Position numbers and translations under genes: made by a program. Below the pieces are notes generated by a model that searched no databases, had not been told where the DNA came from, and saw nothing but the letters and a program-made list of their open reading frames with translations. 32,761 nt of DNA from JBJKPP01 sp046706145 (GTDB taxonomy: Bacteria; Bacteroidota; Ignavibacteria; Ignavibacteriales; Ignavibacteriaceae): positions 1 to 32,761 of the forward strand of contig JBJKPP010000199.1 of assembly GCA_046706145.1 (NCBI GenBank), in the 5' to 3' direction. This document shows, piece by piece, positions 1-8,484 of the stretch. How positions within the stretch are numbered: the first letter of the stretch is position 1; each line of letters opens with the position of its first letter.

Positions 1-492
1 AAGATAATAAAAGAAGCGAAAGAAAAAGGTTATACTGAACCTGATCCAAGAGAAGATTTAAATGGTCTGGACGTTGCAAGAAAATTATTAATACTGGCAA
101 GAGAAGTTGGATTAGAGCTTGAACTAAACAATATTAAAATTCAAAACTTAATACCTGCTCCTGCACGAAAAACAAAGTCAATAAATGAGTTTTTTAAAAT
201 ACTCAAAAAATTTGATAGTCAGTTTGAACAGAAACGAGAAGACGCTGAAAACAGAGGCAACGTTTTAAGATACATTGCTAAACTTGAAAATAACAAAGCC
301 GAGATATCATTGCAGGAAGTGAATGAAAAGCATCCTTTTTATTCCTTAACAGGAAGCGATAATATTCTTTCTATTACAACTGAACATTATCACGATAGAC
401 CAATTGTTATTAAAGGTCCTGGAGCTGGAGCTGATGTGACAGCCGCAGGTGTATTTGCTGATATTTTAAGAATTTCAAATTATTTGAGCTAA
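1..492 (+). CDS. thrA: Bifunctional aspartokinase/homoserine dehydrogenase, C-terminal part (partial at window start)
   Basis: The reading frame is open from base 1 to a TAA at 490-492, giving 163 residues of a protein whose start lies outside the window. The visible part is the C-terminal end of homoserine dehydrogenase, which reduces aspartate semialdehyde to homoserine. Near the start is GYTEPDPREDLNGLDVARK, a stretch very typical of fused ThrA-type enzymes. Near the end is IKGPGAGADVTAAGVFADIL, the conserved homoserine dehydrogenase C-terminus. The N-terminal aspartokinase half is not visible, so the fusion is inferred from the resemblance to ThrA. A monofunctional homoserine dehydrogenase is the alternative. 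It lies 42 bases upstream of asd on the same strand and heads the threonine genes. Confidence 0.9.
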   Translation, partial: KIIKEAKEKGYTEPDPREDLNGLDVARKLLILAREVGLELELNNIKIQNLIPAPARKTKSINEFFKILKKFDSQFEQKREDAENRGNVLRYIAKLENNKAEISLQEVNEKHPFYSLTGSDNILSITTEHYHDRPIVIKGPGAGADVTAAGVFADILRISNYLS

Positions 493-520
493 CAATATCT
501 ACATAAATATTATTAAAACA

Positions 521-534
521 ACGAGGAATTGATA
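521..534 (+). promoter_or_regulatory. Ribosome binding site of asd, fixes the start at ATG 535
   Basis: A GAGG core at 523-526 lies 8 bases before ATG 535. An in-frame TTG at 529 would extend the protein by two residues but is only 2 bases from the GAGG, too close to be used. Confidence 0.7.
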
Positions 535-1581
535 ATGTCTTCTAACAAAATTCCGGTAGGCATATTAGGAGCTACCGGCAGCGTAGGCCAGAAATTTATA
601 GAATTATTATCCAATCACCCATGGTTTGAGATAACTGAAGTTGCAGCATCAGAAAGATCTTCAGGGAAGAAATACAGGGATGCAGTAAACTGGATACTTT
701 CATCCCCTATTCCAGAAAAAATTAAAGAACTAGAAGTAAAAGATTGTGAACCGAATCTGAATTGTAATATTGTTTTTTCGGGTTTAGATTCTAGCGTTGC
801 TGGACCAATCGAAGAAGCTTTTGCTAAAAAAGGATATAAAGTTGTCTCCAACTCAAAAAATCATAGGATGGATAAAAATGTACCTTTGCTTGTTCCCGAA
901 ATTAATCCCGATCACCTGGAATTAATTAAAATACAAAACTTCAGCGGCGGCTGTATAGTAACAAATCCAAATTGTTCAACTATAGGACTTGTTATTGGAC
1001 TGAAACCGCTTTTGGATAATTTCGGACTAGAGGAAGTGAATGTGGTTACTATGCAGGCTTTATCTGGAGCGGGTTATCCGGGGGTAGCAAGCTTAGACAC
1101 AATCGACAATGTCATACCATACATCCCAAGTGAAGAAGATAAACTGGAAACAGAACCTCTGAAAATTTTTGGCAAATTAGACAGAGATAAAATTCAGAAT
1201 AACGAGGTAAGAATAAGCGCTCAATGCAACAGAGTATCTGTTTTAGATGGCCATACTGAATGTGTACAGGTAAAATTCAAGAATAAACCATCTCAAAAAG
1301 AAATAATTCAAGCATGGAGAAATTTTTCTGCTGAGCCACAAAAACTTAACTTGCCGATGGCTCCTCAAAATCCTATTTATTATTTCGAAGAAGAAAAATA
1401 TCCGCAACCGAGAATTCACAGAAACCTTGATAAAGGTATGGCTGTTTCTATTGGAAGACTAAGAGAAGACCCACTATTTGATTACAAGTTTGTAGCTTTA
1501 TCTCACAACACAAATAGAGGTGCAGCCGGAGGAGCAATTCTTTGCGGCGAACTGATGATTTCTAAGGGATACATCAAATGA
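535..1581 (+). CDS. asd: Aspartate-semialdehyde dehydrogenase
   Basis: This 348-residue enzyme makes L-aspartate 4-semialdehyde from aspartyl phosphate with NADPH, in the cytoplasm. It is the branch point for threonine, methionine and lysine. The N-terminus has the nucleotide-binding loop GILGATGSVGQKF (residues 9-21). The catalytic cysteine is C147 in TNPNCST, and a conserved GHTECVQVKF follows in the C-terminal half. The motifs VPEINPDHLEL and LSGAGYPGVASLDTIDNVIP resemble the archaeal/fungal class of this family more than the E. coli class. The start is ATG 535, set by the upstream GAGG. Its stop overlaps the thrB start by four bases (ATGA), so the two are probably translationally coupled. 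Confidence 0.95.
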   Translation: MSSNKIPVGILGATGSVGQKFIELLSNHPWFEITEVAASERSSGKKYRDAVNWILSSPIPEKIKELEVKDCEPNLNCNIVFSGLDSSVAGPIEEAFAKKGYKVVSNSKNHRMDKNVPLLVPEINPDHLELIKIQNFSGGCIVTNPNCSTIGLVIGLKPLLDNFGLEEVNVVTMQALSGAGYPGVASLDTIDNVIPYIPSEEDKLETEPLKIFGKLDRDKIQNNEVRISAQCNRVSVLDGHTECVQVKFKNKPSQKEIIQAWRNFSAEPQKLNLPMAPQNPIYYFEEEKYPQPRIHRNLDKGMAVSIGRLREDPLFDYKFVALSHNTNRGAAGGAILCGELMISKGYIK

Positions 1582-2522
1582 ACAAGGAAATCCGGGTATT
1601 TGCTCCTGCTTCCGTTACCAATGTAAGTTGCGGATTTGATGTTTTAGGGTTTGCAATTAACTGGCCCGGAGATGAAATTGTTATCAGAACAAGGAAAAAG
1701 GCCGGAATAGTCATATCTAAAATTACCGGAGATAAGGGAAAACTTCCAAAGGAGATTGATAAAAATACTGCAGGGCTATCTGTTAAAGCTTTGGCAAATT
1801 ACCTGAATTTTAATAAAGGTATTGAAATTGAGATTCACAAAAAAATGGGCTTGGGAAGCGGCCTTGGTTCAAGCGCTGCGAGTGCTGTTGCAGGCGTTTT
1901 TGCTTTAAACAAATTGTTGGGAAAACCTTTAAAGCGCAAAGAGTTACTACAATTTGCTCTCGAAGGAGAAAAACTTACGTGCGGCGGAACACCACATGCG
2001 GATAATATTTCTGCTTCACTCTTAGGTGGATTTATAATTGTCAGGAGTGTTAATCCTCTTGATGTGATAAAAATTGATGTTCCGGATAATTTATTTGCAA
2101 CTTTACTTCACCCTCAAATTGAAATACAAACTTCCGAAACGAGAAAAATTCTGAGGAAGCAGATATTACTTTCTGATGCCGTTAAACAATGGGGCAACGT
2201 CGCAGGATTAATTGCTGGATTAATTAATAAAGATTACAAACTCATAGGCAATTCACTTCAGGATGTGATAATCGAACCTGTAAGATCCATCTTAATTCCT
2301 GGTTTCGACCAGATCAAAAGTGCCGCGTTGAATTCAGGTGCACTGGGATGCAGTATATCTGGTTCCGGTCCGTCAATGTTTGCCCTTTCTAATTCGAAAA
2401 AAACCGCTGCTGCAGTCGCAAAAGCTATGCAAAAATCCGCTGATGGAGTAGGAATGGAATACGATATTTATATTTCGAAAATCAACAAGACGGGCCCTAA
2501 AGTCATAAGCAAAAATTTTTAA
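1578..2522 (+). CDS. thrB: Homoserine kinase
   Basis: This 314-residue GHMP-family kinase phosphorylates homoserine with ATP to give O-phosphohomoserine, the substrate of threonine synthase. The N-terminal VFAPASVTNVSCGFDVLG is typical of ThrB. The ATP-binding GHMP motif GLGSGLGSSAASAVAG is at residues 91-106. A third conserved motif, GCSISGSGPSMFAL, is near residues 258-271. Length is normal for the family. It overlaps asd by four bases and is followed 26 bases later by thrC, so the genes encode consecutive steps in order. Confidence 0.96.
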   Translation: MNKEIRVFAPASVTNVSCGFDVLGFAINWPGDEIVIRTRKKAGIVISKITGDKGKLPKEIDKNTAGLSVKALANYLNFNKGIEIEIHKKMGLGSGLGSSAASAVAGVFALNKLLGKPLKRKELLQFALEGEKLTCGGTPHADNISASLLGGFIIVRSVNPLDVIKIDVPDNLFATLLHPQIEIQTSETRKILRKQILLSDAVKQWGNVAGLIAGLINKDYKLIGNSLQDVIIEPVRSILIPGFDQIKSAALNSGALGCSISGSGPSMFALSNSKKTAAAVAKAMQKSADGVGMEYDIYISKINKTGPKVISKNF

Positions 2523-2548
2523 TCCAATATTCGCTCTTAGTTTTAGAA

Positions 2549-3850
2549 GTGAGATTTTACAGTACAAATAAAAAAGCAGAACATGTTTCTTTTAAAGATG
2601 CCGTTCTAAAAGGAATAGCGGAAGACGGTGGGTTATTTGTTCCTGAGAATATTCCAGTGCTGCCGGCAGAATTTTTTGATCATATTAATAAGTTAAACTT
2701 TAATGAAATTGCATTCGAAGTTCTCTCTCCTTTTGTATTAGACGAAATAGACTCACAAAATCTACATAAGATTATTGAGAATGCATTTAATTTTATAGCT
2801 CCTCTCAAAGAAATTACAAAGAATGTTTACGTGCTTGAACTTTTTCACGGACCTACACTTGCCTTTAAAGATTTTGGGGCAAGATTTATGGCTCAAGCTT
2901 TATCTTATTTCATGAGAAATAATGATGAAGAAATTACTATTTTGGTTGCCACTTCCGGAGATACAGGAAGTGCAGTCGCTAATGGATTTTATGAAATTCC
3001 CGGAATTAGAGTTTTGTTGCTTTATCCAGGCGGAAAAGTGAGCGAGATTCAAGAAAAGCAGCTTACAACTTTAGACGAAAATGTGGTCGCTCTGGAAGTG
3101 AACGGAACTTTTGATGATTGTCAAAGATTGGTTAAATCGGCATTTCTGGATAAAGATTTAACACAGACACTAAAACTTTCATCTGCTAATTCCATAAATA
3201 TTGCCAGGCTAATTCCTCAATCAATTTACTATTTCTATGCTTATGCACAGCTAAAAGATAAAAAAGTGCCAACTGTAATTTCGGTTCCCAGCGGTAACCT
3301 GGGAAATTTAACAGGAGGACTTATAGCAAAAAAGATGGGATTACCCATCTATAAATTTATAGCTGCATTAAACTCTAACATTGTTTTTTTTGATTACTTA
3401 CAAAATGGCAATTATAGCCCCAGACCTTCTATAAAAACAATTTCCAACGCAATGGATGTTGGAAATCCCAGTAATTTCTATAGAATAACCGAAATCTTTG
3501 GGAATAATTTAGAGGAAATTAAGAATTTGATTCATAGTGAACACTTTTCTGATGAAGAAACAAAAGAAGAGATAAAAAGAATCTTTGATAAATTTAATTA
3601 TTTAATAGACCCGCATGGAGCCGTTGGATTTTTAGCTCTCGAAAATTTTGCAAAAAAGAACAACAAGGAAAATTATAACGGAATAGTTCTTGAAACAGCT
3701 CATCCCGCAAAATTCATGGATGTAATGCAAACAGTTACAAACAAAAACATTTCTATTCCGGATAGATTAAAAAACTGCCTTCAGAAAGAAAACAAATCTA
3801 TAAAGATTTCTAATAAGTTTGAAGACTTTAAAGAATTTTTGATGAATTAA
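2549..3850 (+). CDS. thrC: Threonine synthase
   Basis: This 433-residue PLP enzyme converts O-phosphohomoserine to threonine, the last step of the pathway. The N-terminus MRFYSTNKKAEHVSFKDAVL matches the usual ThrC start, and GIAEDGGLFVPE follows. The PLP-binding lysine is K107 in GPTLAFKDFGARF. The phosphate-binding loop is ATSGDTGSAVANGF, and SVPSGNLGNLTGG is a further conserved stretch. The start codon is GTG at 2549. It has no convincing Shine-Dalgarno sequence, so translation may depend on coupling with thrB. No better ATG gives the conserved N-terminus. Confidence 0.95.
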   Translation: MRFYSTNKKAEHVSFKDAVLKGIAEDGGLFVPENIPVLPAEFFDHINKLNFNEIAFEVLSPFVLDEIDSQNLHKIIENAFNFIAPLKEITKNVYVLELFHGPTLAFKDFGARFMAQALSYFMRNNDEEITILVATSGDTGSAVANGFYEIPGIRVLLLYPGGKVSEIQEKQLTTLDENVVALEVNGTFDDCQRLVKSAFLDKDLTQTLKLSSANSINIARLIPQSIYYFYAYAQLKDKKVPTVISVPSGNLGNLTGGLIAKKMGLPIYKFIAALNSNIVFFDYLQNGNYSPRPSIKTISNAMDVGNPSNFYRITEIFGNNLEEIKNLIHSEHFSDEETKEEIKRIFDKFNYLIDPHGAVGFLALENFAKKNNKENYNGIVLETAHPAKFMDVMQTVTNKNISIPDRLKNCLQKENKSIKISNKFEDFKEFLMN

Positions 3851-3865
3851 TTTCATAGGTGAAAG

Positions 3866-4681
3866 ATGGATTCTAAAACAAAAGTTGCAGTCCTCGGCGG
3901 AGGAAATATTGGTTTGGCAATCGTAAACGGATTAATCGATGGTAAATTATTCCAGCCAAAAAATATTTTTATTACCCGAAGGGACATAATTCCTCTAAAA
4001 GAGTATGAAAAGAAGGGTTTTGTAATAACTAGCGATAATAAAAAAGCTGCTGCAAATTCTAAACTAATTATTCTTGCTGTTCAACCACAACAATTAAACG
4101 AACTATTAACGGAAATTTCTCCTCTTATTCAAACGAATAAACACATATTGATATCCGTTGTTTCAGGAGCAAGTATAAATGCAATTAAAAGACAGGTAGA
4201 CAAAGAAGTGCATGTTGTAAGAGCTATGCCAAATACCGCAATAGCGATTGGAGAATCGATGACTTGTTTATCGTCTTCAAATAAAACAGATCACTCACTT
4301 TCTATTGCCAAAAAGATATTTGATTCAGTAGGCAGAACTTTAATAATTGATGAAGATTTAATGATTCCTGCAACTGCTTTGTGCGCATGTGGAATCGCAT
4401 TTTTCTTAAGAGCTATACGAGCGGCTTCCCAGGGAGGAATAGAAATAGGATTTCACTCCGAAGAGGCTTTATTAATGGCTGCCCAAACTGCCAAAGGAGC
4501 TGCTGCGCTTCTAGTAGATAAAGAAAATCATCCTGAAAGTGAAGTTGATAAAGTCACAACTCCTAGAGGCTGTACCATCTCAGGGCTGAATCAAATGGAA
4601 CATAATGGCTTCAGTTCGGCAATGATTAAGGGAATTGTAACTTCTGCGGATAAAGCCGCAAAGCTTTATAAGATAGATTAG
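3866..4681 (+). CDS. proC: Pyrroline-5-carboxylate reductase
   Basis: This 271-residue enzyme reduces 1-pyrroline-5-carboxylate to proline with NAD(P)H. The N-terminal Rossmann loop is VAVLGGGNIGLAIVNGL (residues 7-23). Conserved later blocks are VVRAMPNTA and the C-terminal signature around residues 230-255, including TTPRGCTISGLNQME. An AGGTGA ribosome binding site lies a few bases before ATG 3866. It is only 15 bases downstream of thrC and is probably the last gene of the same operon. It converges with the minus-strand gene that ends at 4709. The 27 bases between them show no clear terminator hairpin. Confidence 0.94.
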   Translation: MDSKTKVAVLGGGNIGLAIVNGLIDGKLFQPKNIFITRRDIIPLKEYEKKGFVITSDNKKAAANSKLIILAVQPQQLNELLTEISPLIQTNKHILISVVSGASINAIKRQVDKEVHVVRAMPNTAIAIGESMTCLSSSNKTDHSLSIAKKIFDSVGRTLIIDEDLMIPATALCACGIAFFLRAIRAASQGGIEIGFHSEEALLMAAQTAKGAAALLVDKENHPESEVDKVTTPRGCTISGLNQMEHNGFSSAMIKGIVTSADKAAKLYKID

Positions 4682-4708
4682 ATTTTATGCTGTTAAAAAA
4701 GTTTAGTC

Positions 4709-6127
4709 CTATCCCCTATTTACAGGCAAATAAGATTCGCATTTAGGACTCATATCAAAAACTTTTCCTGGATTTATGATATTATTAGGATCAATGACAG
4801 ATTTGATTTGCCTCATCATGTTAATTCCCGGTATTCCTGCAACACCTTCGAGGAATTGTTTTTTTGCTAAGCCTGTCCCGTGCTCTCCTGTAATAGTACC
4901 GCCCAGTTTGATTGCTTCATTAAAAATATAATCGAAGGCACGATGTGCCCTCTTAATTTCATCTTTATCTCTTTCGTCTGTAAGACATGTGGGATGCAAG
5001 TTTCCATCGCCTGCATGTCCGAAATCTCCAAAAGTAAGGTTGAATTTTTTTGAAGCTTCGGTGATCTTCTCAATCATTATAGGCAATTCACTCCTAGGCA
5101 CAGTAGCATCTTCAAGGATAGTTGTTGGTCGTCTCCTAGCAAGTGCACTAAAAGCACTCCTTCTTGCTGTTTTCAGGTCAAGAGCCTCTTGAGGATCGGA
5201 TGCAATCTTTATATTGCTCGCATTATTTTTTGATAATATTTCTTTAATGATACTTGCATCGTCTGCAACTGCACTTCCCTTTCCATCGACTTCTATTAGC
5301 AATACAGCTTCACTATTTCTCGGCAAACCAACATGGGTGTAATCTTCTATACAATTTATTGTTGTATGGTCTAGAAATTCCATCATACATGGAATTATAT
5401 TTTTTTCGACAATACCGGCAACAGAGTTTGCACTATCAATCAATTTATCAAAGTAAGCAAGAATGGTAACAGATTCAGTAGGCTTAGGAATCAATTTGAA
5501 AATTATTTTCGTAATTATGCCTAAAGTCCCTTCACTTCCGACAATAAAATCTTTTAGATTATAACCAGCAACATCTTTCATGTTTTTGCCGCCTGTTTTT
5601 AGAAGACCACCATTTGGCAAAATCATTTCAGAACCTAGTACATAATTCTTAGTGACACCATATTTTAACCCTCTCAAGCCACCAGCATTATTTGCTACAT
5701 TTCCACCGAGGGTGCATATATTCATACTTCCAGGGTCGGGCGGGTAAAATAATCCGTGTTTTTCTACTTCTTGTTGGAAACGTGCTGTTATTACTCCAGG
5801 CTGAACTGTGGCCGTGTGATTCTTAGTATCAATTTCGAGAATTTTATTCCATTTAGTCATTACAAGAAGCACACAATTTTCTACGGGAACAGCGCCACCA
5901 CTTAATCCCGTTCCGGAACCGCGAGGAACAATATTAAACGATTCAGAATTTGCGAGCTTAACAACATGCGAAATTTGTTCCTCATCGTCAGGAAAAACGA
6001 TAGCCTCCGGTTTTTGACTTAGGAGAGCAGTTGCATCGTAAGAGTAAACATTCTTATCCTCTTCCGAGTCTAAGAAATTCTGACTACCTACAATCTTTCT
6101 TAATTTGTCTTTTACGGATTGGTCCAT
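4709..6127 (-). CDS. FAD-linked oxidase, GlcD-like (glycolate/D-lactate oxidase family)
   Basis: This 472-residue protein belongs to the PCMH-type FAD-binding flavoproteins, with a C-terminal FAD-oxidase domain. The FAD-binding loop PRGSGTGLSGG is at residues 68-78. Further motifs are PPDPGSMNICTLGGNVANNA, the VGSEGTLGIITK block, GDFGHAGDGNLHPT and GEHGTGLAKKQF near the C-terminus. These fit GlcD, the catalytic subunit of glycolate oxidase, and related D-lactate dehydrogenases. The physiological substrate (glycolate, D-lactate or another 2-hydroxyacid) cannot be decided from sequence. No GlcE or iron-sulfur GlcF partner is next to it. The 71 bases upstream, before the protease gene, may hold its own promoter, but none could be assigned. 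Confidence 0.88.
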   Translation of the reverse strand: MDQSVKDKLRKIVGSQNFLDSEEDKNVYSYDATALLSQKPEAIVFPDDEEQISHVVKLANSESFNIVPRGSGTGLSGGAVPVENCVLLVMTKWNKILEIDTKNHTATVQPGVITARFQQEVEKHGLFYPPDPGSMNICTLGGNVANNAGGLRGLKYGVTKNYVLGSEMILPNGGLLKTGGKNMKDVAGYNLKDFIVGSEGTLGIITKIIFKLIPKPTESVTILAYFDKLIDSANSVAGIVEKNIIPCMMEFLDHTTINCIEDYTHVGLPRNSEAVLLIEVDGKGSAVADDASIIKEILSKNNASNIKIASDPQEALDLKTARRSAFSALARRRPTTILEDATVPRSELPIMIEKITEASKKFNLTFGDFGHAGDGNLHPTCLTDERDKDEIKRAHRAFDYIFNEAIKLGGTITGEHGTGLAKKQFLEGVAGIPGINMMRQIKSVIDPNNIINPGKVFDMSPKCESYLPVNRG

Positions 6128-6198
6128 TTAAAACAGCAGTTTAAGATAAAATAGCGGAAATATAAATTCCATAGTGTCGCAAATTTTCTTTTAGTCGA

Positions 6199-7851
6199 TT
6201 ATTTAATGCCCAATAGTTTATTGTAAACAGAATCATTTGCAAGAACATTTAAAGCTATCTGAAATTGTTTGTCATATTTCAGTCCAACTTCAATCTTTCC
6301 CTTATTACCCAGATACCTAGAAGCCACCTCTTCTCTTAGTTCTCTGATTACCTCATTTTTAAATATGCTCAACTCGTCAAATTCCTTGCTGCTCATTTCA
6401 TTCTTAATCCTGTCAAGATTCTTAACCAATTCGTTTCCCATTTTCTGCTCTTCAACAGATGCTATTAATTTATCAATTCCTTTCTCAACATTAGAAGTAT
6501 AAACAAAGTTTTGTTTATTTAAGTAGTCTTTAAAATCATTAAACAATTCATCGTCTGTAATCTCATCATAACTATCATTTTTATGTGAATAATAGAAATC
6601 GTCTGCAAATTCAAAGAATAATCCCTTTGCCAATAGTTCTTTTGTTATATCACCATTAATCCCAAAAGTCACTATTGTATCCGGTGTAATTCCACCACCA
6701 CTATAAACTACCCGACGGTCATCGGTATAAAAAGGTTTTTGCGTAATTGCATCGTCGTGTGCTATGACTTTATTATCTTTTGCATAGTCAATTTTTTGAA
6801 TACATCTTCCGCTTGGTGTATAATATTTTGCTGTAGTAATTTTTAGCGAACTATTGTAATCTAGAGGAGTTATTGTTTGAACTAATCCCTTTCCGAAACT
6901 TTTAGTCCCAAGAACTACTCCCCGGTCGTGATCTTGCATTGCGCCTGTAACAATTTCAGCCGCAGACGCCGAACCATCATTAACCAATACAACTAATTTG
7001 GCATTGCCCACCAAGGGCTGCTGGTCAGAATAATATTTCTTCACATCGCTTTGATCTCTACCTTTTGTTTCTACAATGAGCTCGCCCTTAGGAAGAAATT
7101 TGTTACAGATATCTACAGCTACTTCGAGGAGCCCGCCAGGGTTGCCGCGCAAATCAAGTACAATTGACTTGATTGGTTTTTTCGCTTTTAATTCTTCTAA
7201 CGCATTTTTCACCTCATCAGCGGCAGAGCGACTAAAATTAGCCAATTTCAAATAAACATTGTTGCTGTTTTGAGGATAAAAGCCATAATATGTTAAGCTT
7301 TTGACTCTTACTTCTTCTCTAACTAGATTAAAATTAATAGTATCACGTCCATCATCTCTAATAACTTTTAGGTTTACTGTTGTTCCTGGCTCTCCCTTTA
7401 CAAGCGCAGAAACACTCTCAACATTCTCTGGGGTAATCTTTACTCCAGCAGCTTCTAAAATCACGTCCCCAACTCTTATCCCTTGTCGTTGCGCTGAATA
7501 ACCATCAAGCACCTCAACCACAGTCACTTTATCATCTCTCACTCCGATAGAAACGCCCACACCTCCATATTTTCCATTAGTAATAAGATCAATTTCATCT
7601 TTTCTTTCCCCATCGATGTAAATTGTATATGGGTCTAAAGAATTAAGCATACCTTCAATCCCGGCTTTCATAAATTGTGCTGTATTTATACTATCCACAT
7701 AATTGAAAGTAATTTCTTTGTAAACCTTACTAAAAAGATCCATGTTTTTAGAGATTTGATAATATATATCATTATCGTTTCCAAAGAACCCTGAAAACAA
7801 AACTAAGACAAGCAGTGCAACTATATATTTACCATATTTCTTGACGCTCAT
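6199..7851 (-). CDS. C-terminal processing peptidase, family S41
   Basis: This 550-residue periplasmic serine protease has an uncleaved anchor or signal peptide at residues 7-23. The usual N-terminal helical region is followed by a PDZ domain at about residues 93-175 (GGVGVSIGVRDDKVTVVEVL onward). The S41 catalytic domain follows, with LDLRGNPGG at 232-240. The catalytic dyad is Ser296 in NDGSASAAEI and Lys321 in SFGKG, 25 residues apart as in E. coli Tsp; Gln325 is also conserved. A long charged C-terminal extension of about 150 residues follows and is common in Bacteroidota members. Such proteases trim the C-termini of envelope proteins. The start overlaps the end of tmk by four bases (ATGA). 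Confidence 0.93.
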   Translation of the reverse strand: MSVKKYGKYIVALLVLVLFSGFFGNDNDIYYQISKNMDLFSKVYKEITFNYVDSINTAQFMKAGIEGMLNSLDPYTIYIDGERKDEIDLITNGKYGGVGVSIGVRDDKVTVVEVLDGYSAQRQGIRVGDVILEAAGVKITPENVESVSALVKGEPGTTVNLKVIRDDGRDTINFNLVREEVRVKSLTYYGFYPQNSNNVYLKLANFSRSAADEVKNALEELKAKKPIKSIVLDLRGNPGGLLEVAVDICNKFLPKGELIVETKGRDQSDVKKYYSDQQPLVGNAKLVVLVNDGSASAAEIVTGAMQDHDRGVVLGTKSFGKGLVQTITPLDYNSSLKITTAKYYTPSGRCIQKIDYAKDNKVIAHDDAITQKPFYTDDRRVVYSGGGITPDTIVTFGINGDITKELLAKGLFFEFADDFYYSHKNDSYDEITDDELFNDFKDYLNKQNFVYTSNVEKGIDKLIASVEEQKMGNELVKNLDRIKNEMSSKEFDELSIFKNEVIRELREEVASRYLGNKGKIEVGLKYDKQFQIALNVLANDSVYNKLLGIK

Positions 7852-8471
7852 GAATTATTCCTCTCTTCTAAAATTAAAATTTCCTTTAAAATATCCCGAT
7901 GAATTTCATTTATCTTTTTAGTTCCATCAATTACCTTGAACCTGTTTTCCTTTTTGGACAATTCCAAATAGCCGTTCCTTACCCTTTCAAAAAAATCACT
8001 TTCTGAGTTTTCAATTCTATCCAGCGTTTTGAATTTTTCCGCTTTCCTTTCTTCGGCTAAAGAAGCAGGAATGTCTATAAAAAATGTTATGTCTGGAATT
8101 GTATCACCAACTGCAAGTCTGTTTATATGATTGACAGATTCTATAGGAATTCTTCTACCGTAACCTTGATAAGCCGTAGTAGAATCAAAAAATCTATCGG
8201 AAATTACATAAATACCTTTTTGCAAGTAAGTACGAATTTTTTCCCTTACTAACTGGGCCCTGCTGGCTGAGAATAAGAAAATTTCCGCTTCGATAGACAT
8301 ACCAATGTTATTGTTACTTAACAAAATATTGCGAATTTCCTCCGAAATTTGAGTTCCGCCAGGTTCCCTAATTACCTTTACTTCCTTGTTCTGACTTAAT
8401 AGGTATTCCTTCAGAAGTTCGACTTGTGTGGACTTTCCTGAAAAATCAATGCCTTCGAAAGAGATGAACAT
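7848..8471 (-). CDS. tmk: Thymidylate kinase
   Basis: This 207-residue kinase converts dTMP to dTDP with ATP, an essential step of DNA precursor synthesis. It starts MFISFEGIDFSGKST, with the P-loop at residues 7-15. The DR motif is in YVISDRFFDSTTAYQGYGRR, and the TFFIDIPASLAEER block is typical of the family. Length is normal. An AGGA ribosome binding site (TCCT at 8477-8480 on the plus strand) lies about six bases before the ATG. It is followed by the S41 protease with a four-base overlap and preceded 13 bases upstream by the YbbR-domain gene. Confidence 0.96.
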   Translation of the reverse strand: MFISFEGIDFSGKSTQVELLKEYLLSQNKEVKVIREPGGTQISEEIRNILLSNNNIGMSIEAEIFLFSASRAQLVREKIRTYLQKGIYVISDRFFDSTTAYQGYGRRIPIESVNHINRLAVGDTIPDITFFIDIPASLAEERKAEKFKTLDRIENSESDFFERVRNGYLELSKKENRFKVIDGTKKINEIHRDILKEILILEERNNS

Positions 8472-8484
8472 TAAATTCCTTTAA

